64,000 bases of DNA from JAPLIS01 sp963719415. GTDB lineage: Bacteria; Babelota; Babeliae; Babelales; Vermiphilaceae. The notes beneath the pieces were generated by a model. It made no database searches. It was not told where the DNA came from and saw nothing but the letters and a program-made list of their open reading frames with translations. The position numbers were made by a program, and so were the translations under genes. Positions within the stretch are counted from its first letter, which is position 1. Every line of letters begins with the position of its first letter. The stretch is taken from contig OY970383.1 of NCBI GenBank assembly GCA_963719415.1, positions 62,001 to 126,000 of the forward strand, in the 5' to 3' direction. Shown here one piece after another: positions 42,643 through 52,578 of this stretch.

Positions 42643-42684
42643 ATTTATTTTTAAAAAAAAGATTATTTATCCAATGCTTTCTTA

Positions 42685-43767
42685 CTATATGTCAAGCTTT
42701 GAAACGGTAAAGGTACCTTGAGGCAAAAGAGTACCTAGCGGGGATTGAAAGGTTGGGCTAGTAAAAATTAATTGGCCGTCAAGGCTATAGAGGATAGCTA
42801 AAAGTATTTTAGTAGTTTCTAGATCAAAATCAGCTATAAAATCATCTAAAAGAAAAAGAATAGCCCCCTTGCCTTTATTAATAAAACGAGCTTTGGCGAT
42901 TTTTAAAAGAACAAGAACAAGCTTTTGCTGCCCTCGAGAGACCAGTCTTTTAGTTTTTTTATTTTTAAAAGCAATTTCAAAATCATCAAGATGGGCGCCC
43001 AAAAGAGAAGAGCCATTTTTATGTTCTCTAGAGAAAAAATCGCTATTTTCCTGAAAAAAATTGAAGGGAGTTAATCCTTTTTTTATATATTTCGGCTGAT
43101 ACAAACAAGAAATTTCATAGTCGTTTTTAAAATAAGTAGTAAGCAGCGCATTGACTTCATCTGTTAAAAGAGCAAGAAGCTCAAGGCGCTTTTCCTGAAT
43201 CTCTTCTGTTTTTTTCCATAATTGCTCAGTCCAAAGATAATAATGCTCATTGGGGCTTTTCAGTTGTTGAACAAGCTTTGTTCTATTGCTTAATATTTTT
43301 TTAAATTCACGCAATGTTATCGCAAACGAAGCATCAAAAAGCAACAAAGTCTGGTCAAGGAAAGATCGTCTTTTTTGCGGTCCTCCCTGAATAATGGATA
43401 AATCTTCTTCTATTAAGCTTACCACTCTATAGAGATTCATTAGTTCTTTATATGAGCTTATAGGTTTTTTATCTATTTTAACGGAGCGTTTTTCTGCAGA
43501 AAAGCCGACCTGAATTTCATAGTTCACCTGGTCATGGGCAACCACAATGCGAATAAAAAAATTCTCTTTTTCAAAGTAAACTATTTCTCGGGGCAAATGG
43601 GTTCTAAAAGAGCGCAAGTAGCAACTATAATAAAGAGCTTCTAAAAGAGATGTTTTGCCAGCTCCATTCACTCCTTCTATAAGAATAACAGGACTATCAA
43701 GTGTCAAGGTTATAGAATCAAAGCACCGAAAATTTTTAAGATGTATTTCTGAGCAGATTATATGCAT
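42685..43767 (-). CDS. recF: DNA replication and repair protein RecF
   Basis: SMC-like ATPase that helps load RecA at gaps with RecO/RecR. Counting from ATG 43767, the 360-residue protein shows IHLKNFRCF at the start, Walker A GVNGAGKTS (32-40), RRSFLDQTLL, the signature SRGQQKLVLV and Walker B ILFLLDDFIADFD. A TTG at 43794 would extend it by 9 residues into dnaN, but the ATG 7 bases after the dnaN stop fits the family start (MHIICSEIHLKNF) better. dnaN-recF is a classic operon; dnaA and gyrB are not adjacent here. Confidence 0.96.
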   Translation of the reverse strand: MHIICSEIHLKNFRCFDSITLTLDSPVILIEGVNGAGKTSLLEALYYSCYLRSFRTHLPREIVYFEKENFFIRIVVAHDQVNYEIQVGFSAEKRSVKIDKKPISSYKELMNLYRVVSLIEEDLSIIQGGPQKRRSFLDQTLLLFDASFAITLREFKKILSNRTKLVQQLKSPNEHYYLWTEQLWKKTEEIQEKRLELLALLTDEVNALLTTYFKNDYEISCLYQPKYIKKGLTPFNFFQENSDFFSREHKNGSSLLGAHLDDFEIAFKNKKTKRLVSRGQQKLVLVLLKIAKARFINKGKGAILFLLDDFIADFDLETTKILLAILYSLDGQLIFTSPTFQSPLGTLLPQGTFTVSKLDI

Positions 43768-43774
43768 TTGATTT

Positions 43775-44896
43775 CTAAGATTGTACTTCTGCAACAGGCA
43801 TTACGAGATAGAGCATAGAAAAATTTTCTCCATTTAGTTCAAAAATAACCGGTTTGGCTGCATTTTTAAGAGAAAAATTAATTGTTTCATCTGAAAATAC
43901 TTGTAGGCCATTAAGCAAATAAGGGGCATAAAAAGAGACATTAATAGGTTGGCCATTAAAGCTTAAAAGAGGAACTTGCTCTTCTAGCTTCCCAACTTCT
44001 TTGTTTTGCATAGATACTTTCAACTGTTCTGGTGCAAAATTAAAAGTTGTTGCTATAAATTGACCAGAAAGAAGACATGAAGATCTTCGCAGTGTTTTAA
44101 TAAAATGATTTTTATCTACCTGTGCCGGAATAAATGTCTGTCTTTCTAAAATAGCATTATATTCAGGAAAAGAACTATGCAGCAATTTGGTGAAAAAATT
44201 AAACGTATCTCCTGAAAATACCAGCTGATTGCCGCATAAACCCAAAAAGACATTTACAACGCCAGAACTTTCTACTATTTTTTTTAATTCAAAGATAGCC
44301 CTTCTTGGCAATAGCCATTTTTTGCTTTCTTGAAGCACATAGCTTGTTGTTTTAACCTGGGATAGACAATGCCCATCGGTTGCAGTCATTTTAAATTCAG
44401 TATCAGAAATTTCCCAAAAAAGGCCATTTAAGGCATGATTAGCATTATTTTGAGGAATAAGAAATGATACTTTACTCAGTAATTGTAATAAAAAAGCAGC
44501 ATCAAACTGCATCAAATTTTCTATGCGTTCAGGAAATGGAGGAAAATCATCCGTACTTTTTATATTAAGAGAAAGATTAACGGCCCCGGATGTTAAATAA
44601 AGCTGATTGTCCGTTACGGTAAAAGTAATATCTTCATCTAATTCTTTTACTAATTCAAAAATTCGTTTTCCCAACACCAAAAAGCTTTGTTGTTCTAATA
44701 CATCACTCTCTTTAAGCATTTGACTTGATTGTAAGCTTATCTCTAAGTCAGTGCTTTTTAAAATAAGTTCTTTATAGCCAACCTGAAACATAATATAAGC
44801 AGTTATATCAAGAGCTGTTTTTTTAGTACAGATAGGTTGCATAGAAGATAAAATAGAAAAGAGAGATTTTTGTTCAACAATAAAACTATTTTTCAT
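43775..44896 (-). CDS. dnaN: DNA polymerase III beta sliding clamp
   Basis: Ring-shaped clamp that keeps the replicative polymerase on DNA. The 373 residues match the usual length with three similar domains. Recognisable parts are MTATDGHCLS, the turn before KWLLPRRAIFELKK, LFSGDTFNFFTKLL and the C-terminal LYLVMPV. The protein is fairly divergent but complete. It is first in the dnaN-recF pair. A region of AT-rich divergent promoters separates it from the membrane gene at 45081. Confidence 0.95.
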   Translation of the reverse strand: MKNSFIVEQKSLFSILSSMQPICTKKTALDITAYIMFQVGYKELILKSTDLEISLQSSQMLKESDVLEQQSFLVLGKRIFELVKELDEDITFTVTDNQLYLTSGAVNLSLNIKSTDDFPPFPERIENLMQFDAAFLLQLLSKVSFLIPQNNANHALNGLFWEISDTEFKMTATDGHCLSQVKTTSYVLQESKKWLLPRRAIFELKKIVESSGVVNVFLGLCGNQLVFSGDTFNFFTKLLHSSFPEYNAILERQTFIPAQVDKNHFIKTLRRSSCLLSGQFIATTFNFAPEQLKVSMQNKEVGKLEEQVPLLSFNGQPINVSFYAPYLLNGLQVFSDETINFSLKNAAKPVIFELNGENFSMLYLVMPVAEVQS

Positions 44897-45080
44897 AAAG
44901 AAGGCCTTAAATTCAATTTTAATATTAATTTTAGATAAAATTTTTTATATTCTTTAGTATAGCCTACTCATTAAAATTAGAAAGAAAGAATTAATAAAAA
45001 AATAATATTTATTATAAAAAAAACCTGTTAAAATACAGAATAATAATTAAAAAAATAAAAATACTTAGGATATGGCTTAC

Positions 45081-46238
45081 ATGCAAAAAAATCGTTTTAC
45101 TCTATTTATTTTATTTTTGCTTTTAAATTCTACTTCCAGCTCAACCATGGACTTAATTCCAATCTTCAACAAAAAATTTTTTATAGCAACTAGCGCATTT
45201 ATCTTACTCAATATTATGGGTAGGTACCTATTTTGTAATACCAAGCGGCATGAGTTGCTCGAGAATGAAATAAAAAACAGCAGAAAAGAATTAGATGAAA
45301 TGTACGGATACAAAATACTTATATGGTATTCGATTCAAAACACAGAGGATCTATATATTCAAAAAAGTTCTTCTCCTAGCAAACTAACAAAAGCTCTGAA
45401 GAAGTTATCGGATAGAGAAAGGATCGTTGAAAGTCACAACAAAAAACGAAAATTAAAAAACATAAAAAAAGAACCTAAACCTGAACATGAAAGATGGGAT
45501 TTAGAACTATTAATTGAATTACAAGAAGAACCAATAAAAATTAACCTAGAGAATACCAAAGTTAAAAAATTCCATACAAAAGAGAAAAAACTAAATCATC
45601 TGAAAAATAAAATAAATTTAAATGAGATCTTTTGGAAAAGTGGCTCTCTTTTATGTCCACTCATTTATTATAATAAAGGTTTATCTTATACTCGTTTGTC
45701 AGCTGCGTTATTATTAGGTAGCTATTTAATCATTAAAAATAATAAAGCCTATAAAAATATTTTGGAAAAAGAGCAACTGATATTTAGTAGTCTTAATAAT
45801 TATGAAAACTTTCTGAAAGAAAACCAAAAAAATCTTACTATAGATTTTAGCCTAATAAGCTATGATGATTTTGAAGACCACGAATGTTCTATCTATAAAT
45901 CTCGTGGTGTTATTCGAGAAAGTAAAAAGGCATTAAAGTCTGTTCTTTCGGTTAAACCTGTAAGGAAAATAATTGTTGATTACCTAAAAACTAATAATTA
46001 CCCAACACCTAATGATTTGATCAAAAATTATATATTAATTCAAAGAAAACATACGAAAAAACTAAAAGAAAAAATAAATATTCTCCGTGAAAATGAAAAA
46101 AAGGATAAAAATCTATATGAAAATATTTTAACCGCAGAACATGGATTGCTGGAGACACAAAAAAATTCCTGGTGCGCATCTGGTCTTGCTTTTGTTACGC
46201 GTGTGGCAAATATAGGTGACTGCGACCGTTTTATGTGA
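45081..46238 (+). CDS. Membrane protein with charged helical body
   Basis: The 385-residue product has a signal-like or first membrane helix (RFTLFILFLLLNSTS), a second hydrophobic segment (FFIATSAFILLNIMGRYLF, about 35-53), a Lys/Glu-rich helical region (about 60-175), a third membrane pair (about 185-225, LLCPLIYYNKG...RLSAALLLGSYLII) and a charged tail. ATG 45081 is preferred because AGGA lies 10 bases upstream; ATG 45072 is too close. No family recognised. It has its own terminator at 46359-46406. Confidence 0.68.
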   Translation: MQKNRFTLFILFLLLNSTSSSTMDLIPIFNKKFFIATSAFILLNIMGRYLFCNTKRHELLENEIKNSRKELDEMYGYKILIWYSIQNTEDLYIQKSSSPSKLTKALKKLSDRERIVESHNKKRKLKNIKKEPKPEHERWDLELLIELQEEPIKINLENTKVKKFHTKEKKLNHLKNKINLNEIFWKSGSLLCPLIYYNKGLSYTRLSAALLLGSYLIIKNNKAYKNILEKEQLIFSSLNNYENFLKENQKNLTIDFSLISYDDFEDHECSIYKSRGVIRESKKALKSVLSVKPVRKIIVDYLKTNNYPTPNDLIKNYILIQRKHTKKLKEKINILRENEKKDKNLYENILTAEHGLLETQKNSWCASGLAFVTRVANIGDCDRFM

Positions 46239-46358
46239 TAGGTATAAAAAACTAAATTAACAATATACACTATAAAGAAAATCCGCTTCTCTTGTAGCCT
46301 ATTGCACAACGAAAGAGACGAAAAACATTATTCCTTGTCTCGATTTTAGTTTCTATAT

Positions 46359-46406
46359 AAAAACGTACAATAATTTTTAATTTTTTAAACGTTATTGTAC
46401 GTTTTT
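46359..46406 (+). terminator. Intrinsic terminator
   Basis: A 15-bp stem (AAAAACGTACAATAA, 46359-46373, with 46392-46406) has an 18-base A/T loop and ends in TTTTT. Confidence 0.8.
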
Positions 46407-46459
46407 ATTGTATTTACTTGTTCAAATAGAGCATAGTAAAAACAAAAAGAGAATAGAGC

Positions 46460-47302
46460 ATGCAAGTATATGTTTTTTTTATGTATATTTCTTTTTTTCA
46501 TGTTTTTTTTGTATGCACAGGACCCTGTTCGCCGGCATCAACCTTTACCATCAGATCGCAAGCGTTAAACGGCGCAAAAAGAGTCTCGGGTGATGTTGTT
46601 CGAGAAAATAATTTTTTTTATTTTCCCGAACAAAAAAGTTTTTTCACATACGACGAACTTTTGCTGGGAAAGTTTCCTGCTCATATTTTATATCCAAACA
46701 CTATAAAAAGCTTAGTTTCTACTGCTATATCTTATCAAGAGACTTTTAAATCTGATACTTTAATCCGTTCACTTTTTGGTAATTATCTAAGGAGAGGGTC
46801 AAATACTATAAAAATTCAGGGAAGTCACGTTCCCGATCGTGATTCACGAGCATGGCTGGCTGATTATTTTTATTTATCAGAAACGTTCGATGGAGCTCTC
46901 TCCTTTTCCCCTTCTATCTCTACTATCATTTTAGATATTAATGCCTATTTTAATCTTGATATGATATTCGACGGTTTGTCTGCAAGAATATATATTCCTT
47001 TTTTATATACACAGTGGAATTTAGGAGTGCGAGAAAAAATAAACAGTAATTCTGGTATAATAGACGGCGGCCGTTTTAGTCCTGATATCATTGAAAATGA
47101 TAATCTTTTTACTCATGCCCTTAGCTTTTTTTCTGGCTATACGCCACCTGTTTTCTCTCAAGAGGGAGTTATTGGCGCTGATACGCAAGCTCTTTACACT
47201 ATACATCGACAGCCTCTTATGACACATAATATGGGATGTCATAAAGGATCATCGCATGATAAAAAAAAAGAGCTGGTCTTGGAGAAATTCGTTATCAAAT
47301 AG
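46460..47302 (+). CDS. Beta-rich surface protein, N-terminal segment before frameshift
   Basis: The 280-residue frame begins with a hydrophobic signal (MYISFFHVFFVCTGPC). It continues with Tyr/Phe-rich alternating stretches (LSETFDGALSFSPSI, LDMIFDGLSARIYIPFLYTQW) typical of outer-membrane barrels. It stops soon after a run of nine A (47261-47269). With one more A, the frame runs into the next ORF (AGLGEIRYQIEYDVVRS). The two frames are therefore one gene of about 680 residues, broken or expressed by slippage. I recognise no named porin family. Confidence 0.7.
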   Translation: MQVYVFFMYISFFHVFFVCTGPCSPASTFTIRSQALNGAKRVSGDVVRENNFFYFPEQKSFFTYDELLLGKFPAHILYPNTIKSLVSTAISYQETFKSDTLIRSLFGNYLRRGSNTIKIQGSHVPDRDSRAWLADYFYLSETFDGALSFSPSISTIILDINAYFNLDMIFDGLSARIYIPFLYTQWNLGVREKINSNSGIIDGGRFSPDIIENDNLFTHALSFFSGYTPPVFSQEGVIGADTQALYTIHRQPLMTHNMGCHKGSSHDKKKELVLEKFVIK

Positions 47303-47313
47303 AATATGATGTT

Positions 47314-48507
47314 GTGCGCTCTAGGGATTATCACATAGGTTTTAGTTTTCTAGGTGCAATACCTGCAAACCATAAGAAAAAAGATGATTTTATTTTTTCT
47401 CCCCAAATCGGCAATAATGGGCATGCAGAATTTGGTGCCGGCGTTTCTAGTCATTTAGTTTTATGGGATAATAAAAATAGAGATACTACTATAGGACTTT
47501 ATGTTGATGCGTTAGCAACGCATATATGCAAAGCAAAAGAACGTCGCACTTTTGACTTAAAAAACAAACCGCTTAGTCGCTATATGCTCGCTGCAAAACA
47601 TATACCCCTGATACCTCCAGGTGGCCCCAACAAGCTTTCCGGCTCCGGCGATAGTTTTGATCTAGATTTTGATTGCATGAAAGAGAATGATGCTGCTTTT
47701 TTATTTACACAAGATAATAATATTGTGCCGGTAAACTATCAGTTTGCCAATGAATTTTCCCCTGTTGCAAATCTCACAACTCAAGATGTAATGGTAAGTG
47801 TTGCTGCTCAACTTGATGCTACTCTATGGATTAATTATTCAATTAAAAATATGAGTATCGATTTTGGTTATAATTTCTGGATTAAAGCAAAAGATAAAAT
47901 AGATATTTGTTCCATAAATAATTCAAAGCTACACACCGAAAGAAATAGTTGGGCACTTCATGGGGATGGGGATCTGTTTGGGTATTTTGATAAAAGTACG
48001 ATTGTTGCAGAAACTCAGTTCAGCGATCCTTTGGTTAGCTCAAAAGCCATTGCTATAGCGGCATCTCAATCAGCGGCAACTCTGCATAATGGTGCTCCAA
48101 ACAGTAATCAGACTACTGCTAACTCCAATAGCGACAATAGTCAGTTTGCTTTTGCTCAAACAGTTCCTCCGTCTCAGGGCGATTCGAGCGATATACCATT
48201 GGTGAGCTTTGAACATAAAGAGGCAACATTTCAAGGTATGGAAACAGTTACTCTTTTACCAACTAAAAGTATTAAACTTTCTCTAGATCCTATTTTTTTA
48301 AAAGAGACCGATATCGATATAAAACAGACACAAAAAACATTGTCACACTCTTTTTTCGGATCAGTAAGTTGTAATGTAAAAGAAGGCGAATGGCTTTCTT
48401 CATATCTCTGTTTTGGGGGAGAAATTGAACTTGGCTCCAAGCAGAGATTTACGAGCGCTCTTTCTCAATGGAGTATGTGGGCAAAAGTCGGGCTTATTTT
48501 TAATTAA
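47314..48507 (+). CDS. Beta-rich surface protein, C-terminal segment after frameshift
   Basis: This frame is open upstream of its GTG (GEIRYQIEYDVVRSRDYHIG) back to the A9 run at 47261-47269, so 47314 is not a true start. It has barrel-like strands (HIGFSFLGAI, AEFGAGVSSHLVLW, TTIGLYVDAL, MSIDFGYNFWIKA), a Gly/Pro/Ser loop (about 98-115), an Asn/Ser/Gln-rich loop (about 240-290), and ends in WSMWAKVGLIFN, whose aromatic last residue region resembles barrel C-termini. The delta-60 gene follows 39 bases later on the same strand. Confidence 0.7.
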   Translation: MRSRDYHIGFSFLGAIPANHKKKDDFIFSPQIGNNGHAEFGAGVSSHLVLWDNKNRDTTIGLYVDALATHICKAKERRTFDLKNKPLSRYMLAAKHIPLIPPGGPNKLSGSGDSFDLDFDCMKENDAAFLFTQDNNIVPVNYQFANEFSPVANLTTQDVMVSVAAQLDATLWINYSIKNMSIDFGYNFWIKAKDKIDICSINNSKLHTERNSWALHGDGDLFGYFDKSTIVAETQFSDPLVSSKAIAIAASQSAATLHNGAPNSNQTTANSNSDNSQFAFAQTVPPSQGDSSDIPLVSFEHKEATFQGMETVTLLPTKSIKLSLDPIFLKETDIDIKQTQKTLSHSFFGSVSCNVKEGEWLSSYLCFGGEIELGSKQRFTSALSQWSMWAKVGLIFN

Positions 48508-48546
48508 AAACTAATAAATAGAAAAAAAACACAAAAAAGAAAAAAT

Positions 48547-51462
48547 ATGATACAAAAATTAAAAACTAAAAAAAAATATATATTCCTATTTTTATTCTAT
48601 TTTACGCTTTACGCGCATAGTTTTTCTGTTGTCGCAGGACAAGCGGGAGACTTAGATGCAGCTTTCGGCACTAATGGTATTGTAATATCAAAACAACTAT
48701 GGTTTAATCAACCAAGTTTTTCCGCTACCGGACTTGTCGCACGAGGCGCTCCTCTCAATGACATAGTTGCAACCGCTACAAGACTAGAAGATGGGAAACT
48801 GGGCAAATCAGCAGTACTCGTAAGCTACAAACAGGCAAATGGTAGTTTAAATGCAGGAGCATTCGGAACAGGAAATCCCCCGCAGGGTTTTACTTCTTTT
48901 ATAAATTTTGATCAGTTTATAGCAATAGCAACGTTCGCAGAGGCTAACTTACAAAGATTAATAGTAGTTGGTGGCCAAGGTTTTTTAAATACCACTCCAT
49001 TATTGAAAAAAACAACTGCAACTGGTATCGATATAAATAGCAATACTATCGAAAACCAAGAAGGTGTTTTTAATGCTCTTGTCGTAGATCAAGCGAATCA
49101 GTATGTATTTGCAGCAGGCTTAAGAGCAGCTTTTGGTGTTGGTACTTTTAGAGCTTTTAGATTTTCTCGATTTAATCTTTCTGATTTTAGCGATGTAAAA
49201 GATACTATAACTCCTTTTTTTGGTCATTCTCAGATAAACAGTATCACAATGCAATCAGATGGTCGCATAGTAGCTGCAGGAGAATCGACAAAAAATACAT
49301 TGACTCAATTTATTATAAGTCGTTATTTATCAGACGCAACTGTTGATTCAAGTTTTTCCAATATATACCCTTTTCCAGAAGAGAGTGGTGCGAATGCTGT
49401 CGCCATACAGATAGTAGATGGCACTGAAAAAATAGTTGCTGCTGGTTGGATAAAAAGAAGTGCCAACCAGCAAAGCTTAGCTTTAGTACGTTATAATCTT
49501 GATGGTGAGCTTGACACTTCTTTTGGATCACAACAATCAGGTATAGTAATAGACAGTTTTGGTGGAAAACAAGTGATTGCTCATGCACTCGCAATAGATA
49601 AAAATAATAAAATAATTGTTGTCGGCGAGTATATAGAAACAGCAGAATCATCACCTATTTTTATAGTAGCCTGCTATAACAGTAATGGTACTCTTGATCG
49701 AACATTTGGACCAGATGCTAATGGATGGATAACCACCAGCATAACACAAAATGGTTCTGTAATTAATGCGGTTGCAATAGATGAAGAAAATAGAATAATA
49801 GCTGGCGGCTATAGTATTAATAATAATGGATTATACGAAATTACCTTGGCTCGTTATATTGGCAGTCAGGCCAGCCAACCGGGAAGTCCGGGATCTATAG
49901 ATTTCGATTTCGGAGACAGAGGCTTAGTTACTACTTCTTTTTCTACTTTGTCGCCATCTACTCCTTCACCCGTTTTTTTATCTACTGCGGATAATTCTTC
50001 TAGGAGCAACTCTTTTGCTCATAGTTTTTCTGCCAATAGTTCTCTTGCCAATATAAATAGCTCTTTTCCTATACCTGCTACGCTTTCTCATAAACCACGA
50101 TCTTATAAAGAGCGTTATGCTAAACAACGTGCTGCTACACGTTCTTTCAATAGTTTATCCCCTCAAGCGAGAAAAACAGTTCCTAAAATATCACGCCTAA
50201 ACAAAGCAGTTTTTCGTAATTTTGTAACCGGTAATAACAGTGTCATAACCGGTATGGCTATACGTGGTGCGCCTTATAACGATATTATTGTTGTTGGTAA
50301 TACCGAAACAGCGCCAATATCACAAATAATTGCAAGCTATAGCAGTAGCGATGGCACATTAAATACAGGAAACTTTGGCTCACCATTATCACAAGGCTAC
50401 CTAAATTATCTTACAGCTATAGCAAATAGAGGAAATGCAGTTACTATTTTTAATAATACAAACAACATAGTAACTGCTGGCTCTGTAGGAAGCGGCACAA
50501 ACAAAACACTCACTTTTTTTAGTTTTGCTACCAATGGAGGGGGTCTTGCCGGTCCAGGAGAAAAAAGATTAAACAGTTGGTTTGGAGAATTTAATGCTCT
50601 TGTGCCTAGTTCAGCAAGTTCTTCTTTATATGCGGGCTTTGTATACCAAAACAATGCTTCAAGCAAACAATTTGTTATTGGAAAATTTAACAATTTTTCG
50701 GGGGCCGCCGAGCAAGATTTTAATGGTGGCCTACCCCTTATAACTAATTTTACTAACACCCCTAAAGACATGTCTCAAATTAATGCGCTAGCCGTATACC
50801 CAACAAGTGGTAAAATAGTGGCTGCAGGCACGGCTCTTATTGACGGGCAAAATCGTTTTGTTTTAGCTCGTTATTTAAATAATGGCCCCCTCGATCAATC
50901 ATTTAATGAAACAGGAAAAGTAATAACTGATTTTTCAACAATTACGTTAATACCGCACCGAGACGATGTTGCCTATGGAATAGCATTACAACAGATAGAC
51001 GGGGAAACAAAAATAGTTGTTGTTGGTGCTACCGCGCGTAAGCATGGAGGCTCCTTTATCGTCTTAGCTCGCTACAATGACGATGGAACTTTAGACCCTA
51101 CTTTTGGCTATACGGGAACAGGAATAAGAATAAGTTGCTTTGGTAGTTCTTCTGATTCAGCACAAGCAGTAGTTATTGATGAAAATAATAGAATTGTAAT
51201 AGCTGGTATTGCATCAACAAAGCCGACTCCCAACGCGAATCCAATAAATAAATTTATCATAGCTCGTTATCATCCAGATGGCACTGTTGATAAAAGTTTT
51301 GGCGGAAGTGGAAGAGTTTTTGCTCGTTTTTTTGGTAAAGGTGCTGGAGCCAATGCGATTGCATTACAGACAATAAATGGCAAACCGAGAATTATTGCTT
51401 CTGGCTTTGCTATTGATAACGCTGGCTATTCTCGATTTGCCCTAGCCCGTTATTTTGCATAA
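48547..51462 (+). CDS. Exported delta-60 repeat protein
   Basis: The 971-residue protein has a signal peptide (FLFLFYFTLYAHSFSVVAG, about 12-32). Two blocks of delta-60-type repeats follow, with units such as YNSNGTLDRTFGPDANGWIT, ALAIDKNNKIIVVGEY and FGGSGRV. The blocks (about 35-470 and 570-965) are separated by a Ser/Pro/Arg-rich linker (about 470-560). Each unit looks like a propeller blade. Such proteins are surface or secreted in other bacteria, with no assigned reaction. The two halves start alike (GIVIS/ATGLVARGAP and VITGMAIRGAP), so the gene is an internal duplication. It lies directly behind the frameshifted barrel-like gene. Confidence 0.85.
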   Translation: MIQKLKTKKKYIFLFLFYFTLYAHSFSVVAGQAGDLDAAFGTNGIVISKQLWFNQPSFSATGLVARGAPLNDIVATATRLEDGKLGKSAVLVSYKQANGSLNAGAFGTGNPPQGFTSFINFDQFIAIATFAEANLQRLIVVGGQGFLNTTPLLKKTTATGIDINSNTIENQEGVFNALVVDQANQYVFAAGLRAAFGVGTFRAFRFSRFNLSDFSDVKDTITPFFGHSQINSITMQSDGRIVAAGESTKNTLTQFIISRYLSDATVDSSFSNIYPFPEESGANAVAIQIVDGTEKIVAAGWIKRSANQQSLALVRYNLDGELDTSFGSQQSGIVIDSFGGKQVIAHALAIDKNNKIIVVGEYIETAESSPIFIVACYNSNGTLDRTFGPDANGWITTSITQNGSVINAVAIDEENRIIAGGYSINNNGLYEITLARYIGSQASQPGSPGSIDFDFGDRGLVTTSFSTLSPSTPSPVFLSTADNSSRSNSFAHSFSANSSLANINSSFPIPATLSHKPRSYKERYAKQRAATRSFNSLSPQARKTVPKISRLNKAVFRNFVTGNNSVITGMAIRGAPYNDIIVVGNTETAPISQIIASYSSSDGTLNTGNFGSPLSQGYLNYLTAIANRGNAVTIFNNTNNIVTAGSVGSGTNKTLTFFSFATNGGGLAGPGEKRLNSWFGEFNALVPSSASSSLYAGFVYQNNASSKQFVIGKFNNFSGAAEQDFNGGLPLITNFTNTPKDMSQINALAVYPTSGKIVAAGTALIDGQNRFVLARYLNNGPLDQSFNETGKVITDFSTITLIPHRDDVAYGIALQQIDGETKIVVVGATARKHGGSFIVLARYNDDGTLDPTFGYTGTGIRISCFGSSSDSAQAVVIDENNRIVIAGIASTKPTPNANPINKFIIARYHPDGTVDKSFGGSGRVFARFFGKGAGANAIALQTINGKPRIIASGFAIDNAGYSRFALARYFA

Positions 51463-51572
51463 AAAGCTATGCTGTGGGAGATGGCCAGCACGTATGATCA
51501 AGCTAGTTTTTTGCGAATAACCCATATTTTAAAAATAAAAAATAGATATATTAACTACAACCAACTTTTTTG

Positions 51573-52481
51573 TTACGATCGTGAGTGTTTTTTGTCATAT
51601 ACTTTACGAAGATAACTTTTTTCAACATGAGTATAAATTTGTACCGTGGAAAGATTTTCGTGACCAAGAAGTAACTGTAGCGATCGTAAATCAGCACCAT
51701 TTTTAAGCATATGTGTCGCAAAAGAATGACGCAACTTATGGGGAGATATTGAATTTTTACTTCCTGTTTTTTCCCATAATTCTTTTAAAATAACCCAAAA
51801 AGATTGTCGCGACATATGATTAACTTTTTTACCATACTGAATAGTAAACAAATAGGAAGTTCTTTTTTTTGATTTTTTATCTTCTATTAACCGTTCTTCG
51901 CTTTCAAGATAATCTTTAATAATTAATACAATAGAAGTCGGTATCGGAATATGCCTCTGTTTACCCCCTTTGCCTTGAACACCAACAAATTCAGAATCAA
52001 AGTGAAGATCAGATAGGGTTAATTTTATAAGCTCACTAATACGCATTCCTGTTGCATAGAGCAGATATACCATGGCCCTATTTCTTTTTGCATGCAAAGA
52101 GTTGTCTTGAGCAACACTATTAAAAAGACTTTTAACCTCTTGTTCAGTCAGATAGCGGGGCAATTTTTTTTCAACTTTTGGAAAAAGCAATTGAGCGGCT
52201 ATATTTTTAATATCTCGACGTTCACTAAGATACGCAAAAAAAACCCGCAAAGAAGAGATCTTTCTTACCATGCTACTTGCAGAAATATTTAAATCATACA
52301 GATACTTTAAAAAATCTTTTAGATCTTTTAAAACAAGAGTAGTAAGGGATAATTTTTTATATTCACAAAAAACAATAAATTGATGTATATCTCTTTTATA
52401 TGCTTCAAAAGTGTTTTGTGATACTCGTTTTTCTGTTAATAAGTATACGCAAAACTGTGAGAAAGTATCTTGAGAATTCAT
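51573..52481 (-). CDS. Tyrosine recombinase XerC/XerD-type
   Basis: Resolves chromosome dimers at dif by site-specific recombination, normally as a XerC-XerD pair. The 302-residue protein has the N-terminal core-binding domain and all catalytic residues: R147 (GMRISEL), K171 (GKGGKQRHIP), H248-x-x-R251 (HKLRHSFATH), H274 (LLGHENLST) and Y283 (IYTHV). XerC and XerD cannot be told apart here. No dif-like site was identified in the window. It stands behind proS with a hairpin between them. Confidence 0.93.
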   Translation of the reverse strand: MNSQDTFSQFCVYLLTEKRVSQNTFEAYKRDIHQFIVFCEYKKLSLTTLVLKDLKDFLKYLYDLNISASSMVRKISSLRVFFAYLSERRDIKNIAAQLLFPKVEKKLPRYLTEQEVKSLFNSVAQDNSLHAKRNRAMVYLLYATGMRISELIKLTLSDLHFDSEFVGVQGKGGKQRHIPIPTSIVLIIKDYLESEERLIEDKKSKKRTSYLFTIQYGKKVNHMSRQSFWVILKELWEKTGSKNSISPHKLRHSFATHMLKNGADLRSLQLLLGHENLSTVQIYTHVEKSYLRKVYDKKHSRS

Positions 52482-52500
52482 ACATTACACTCCCTACCCA

Positions 52501-52516
52501 AACCCCCTCGGGGGTT
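52501..52516 (-). terminator. GC hairpin after proS
   Basis: AACCCCC/GGGGGTT forms a 7-bp stem with a tiny loop between proS and xer on the minus strand. There is no clear U-tract, so it may be a weak terminator or a processing site. Confidence 0.4.
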
Positions 52517-52578
52517 GAGTGCTAATAGACTTAGGTTATGATAGCGGGTTGGTATAAGTGAATAAAAGAGTTAAAAGT

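Noticed and set aside
42685..44896. Chromosome origin next to dnaN-recF
   Set aside because: No dnaA gene and no cluster of DnaA boxes recognised around the operon.
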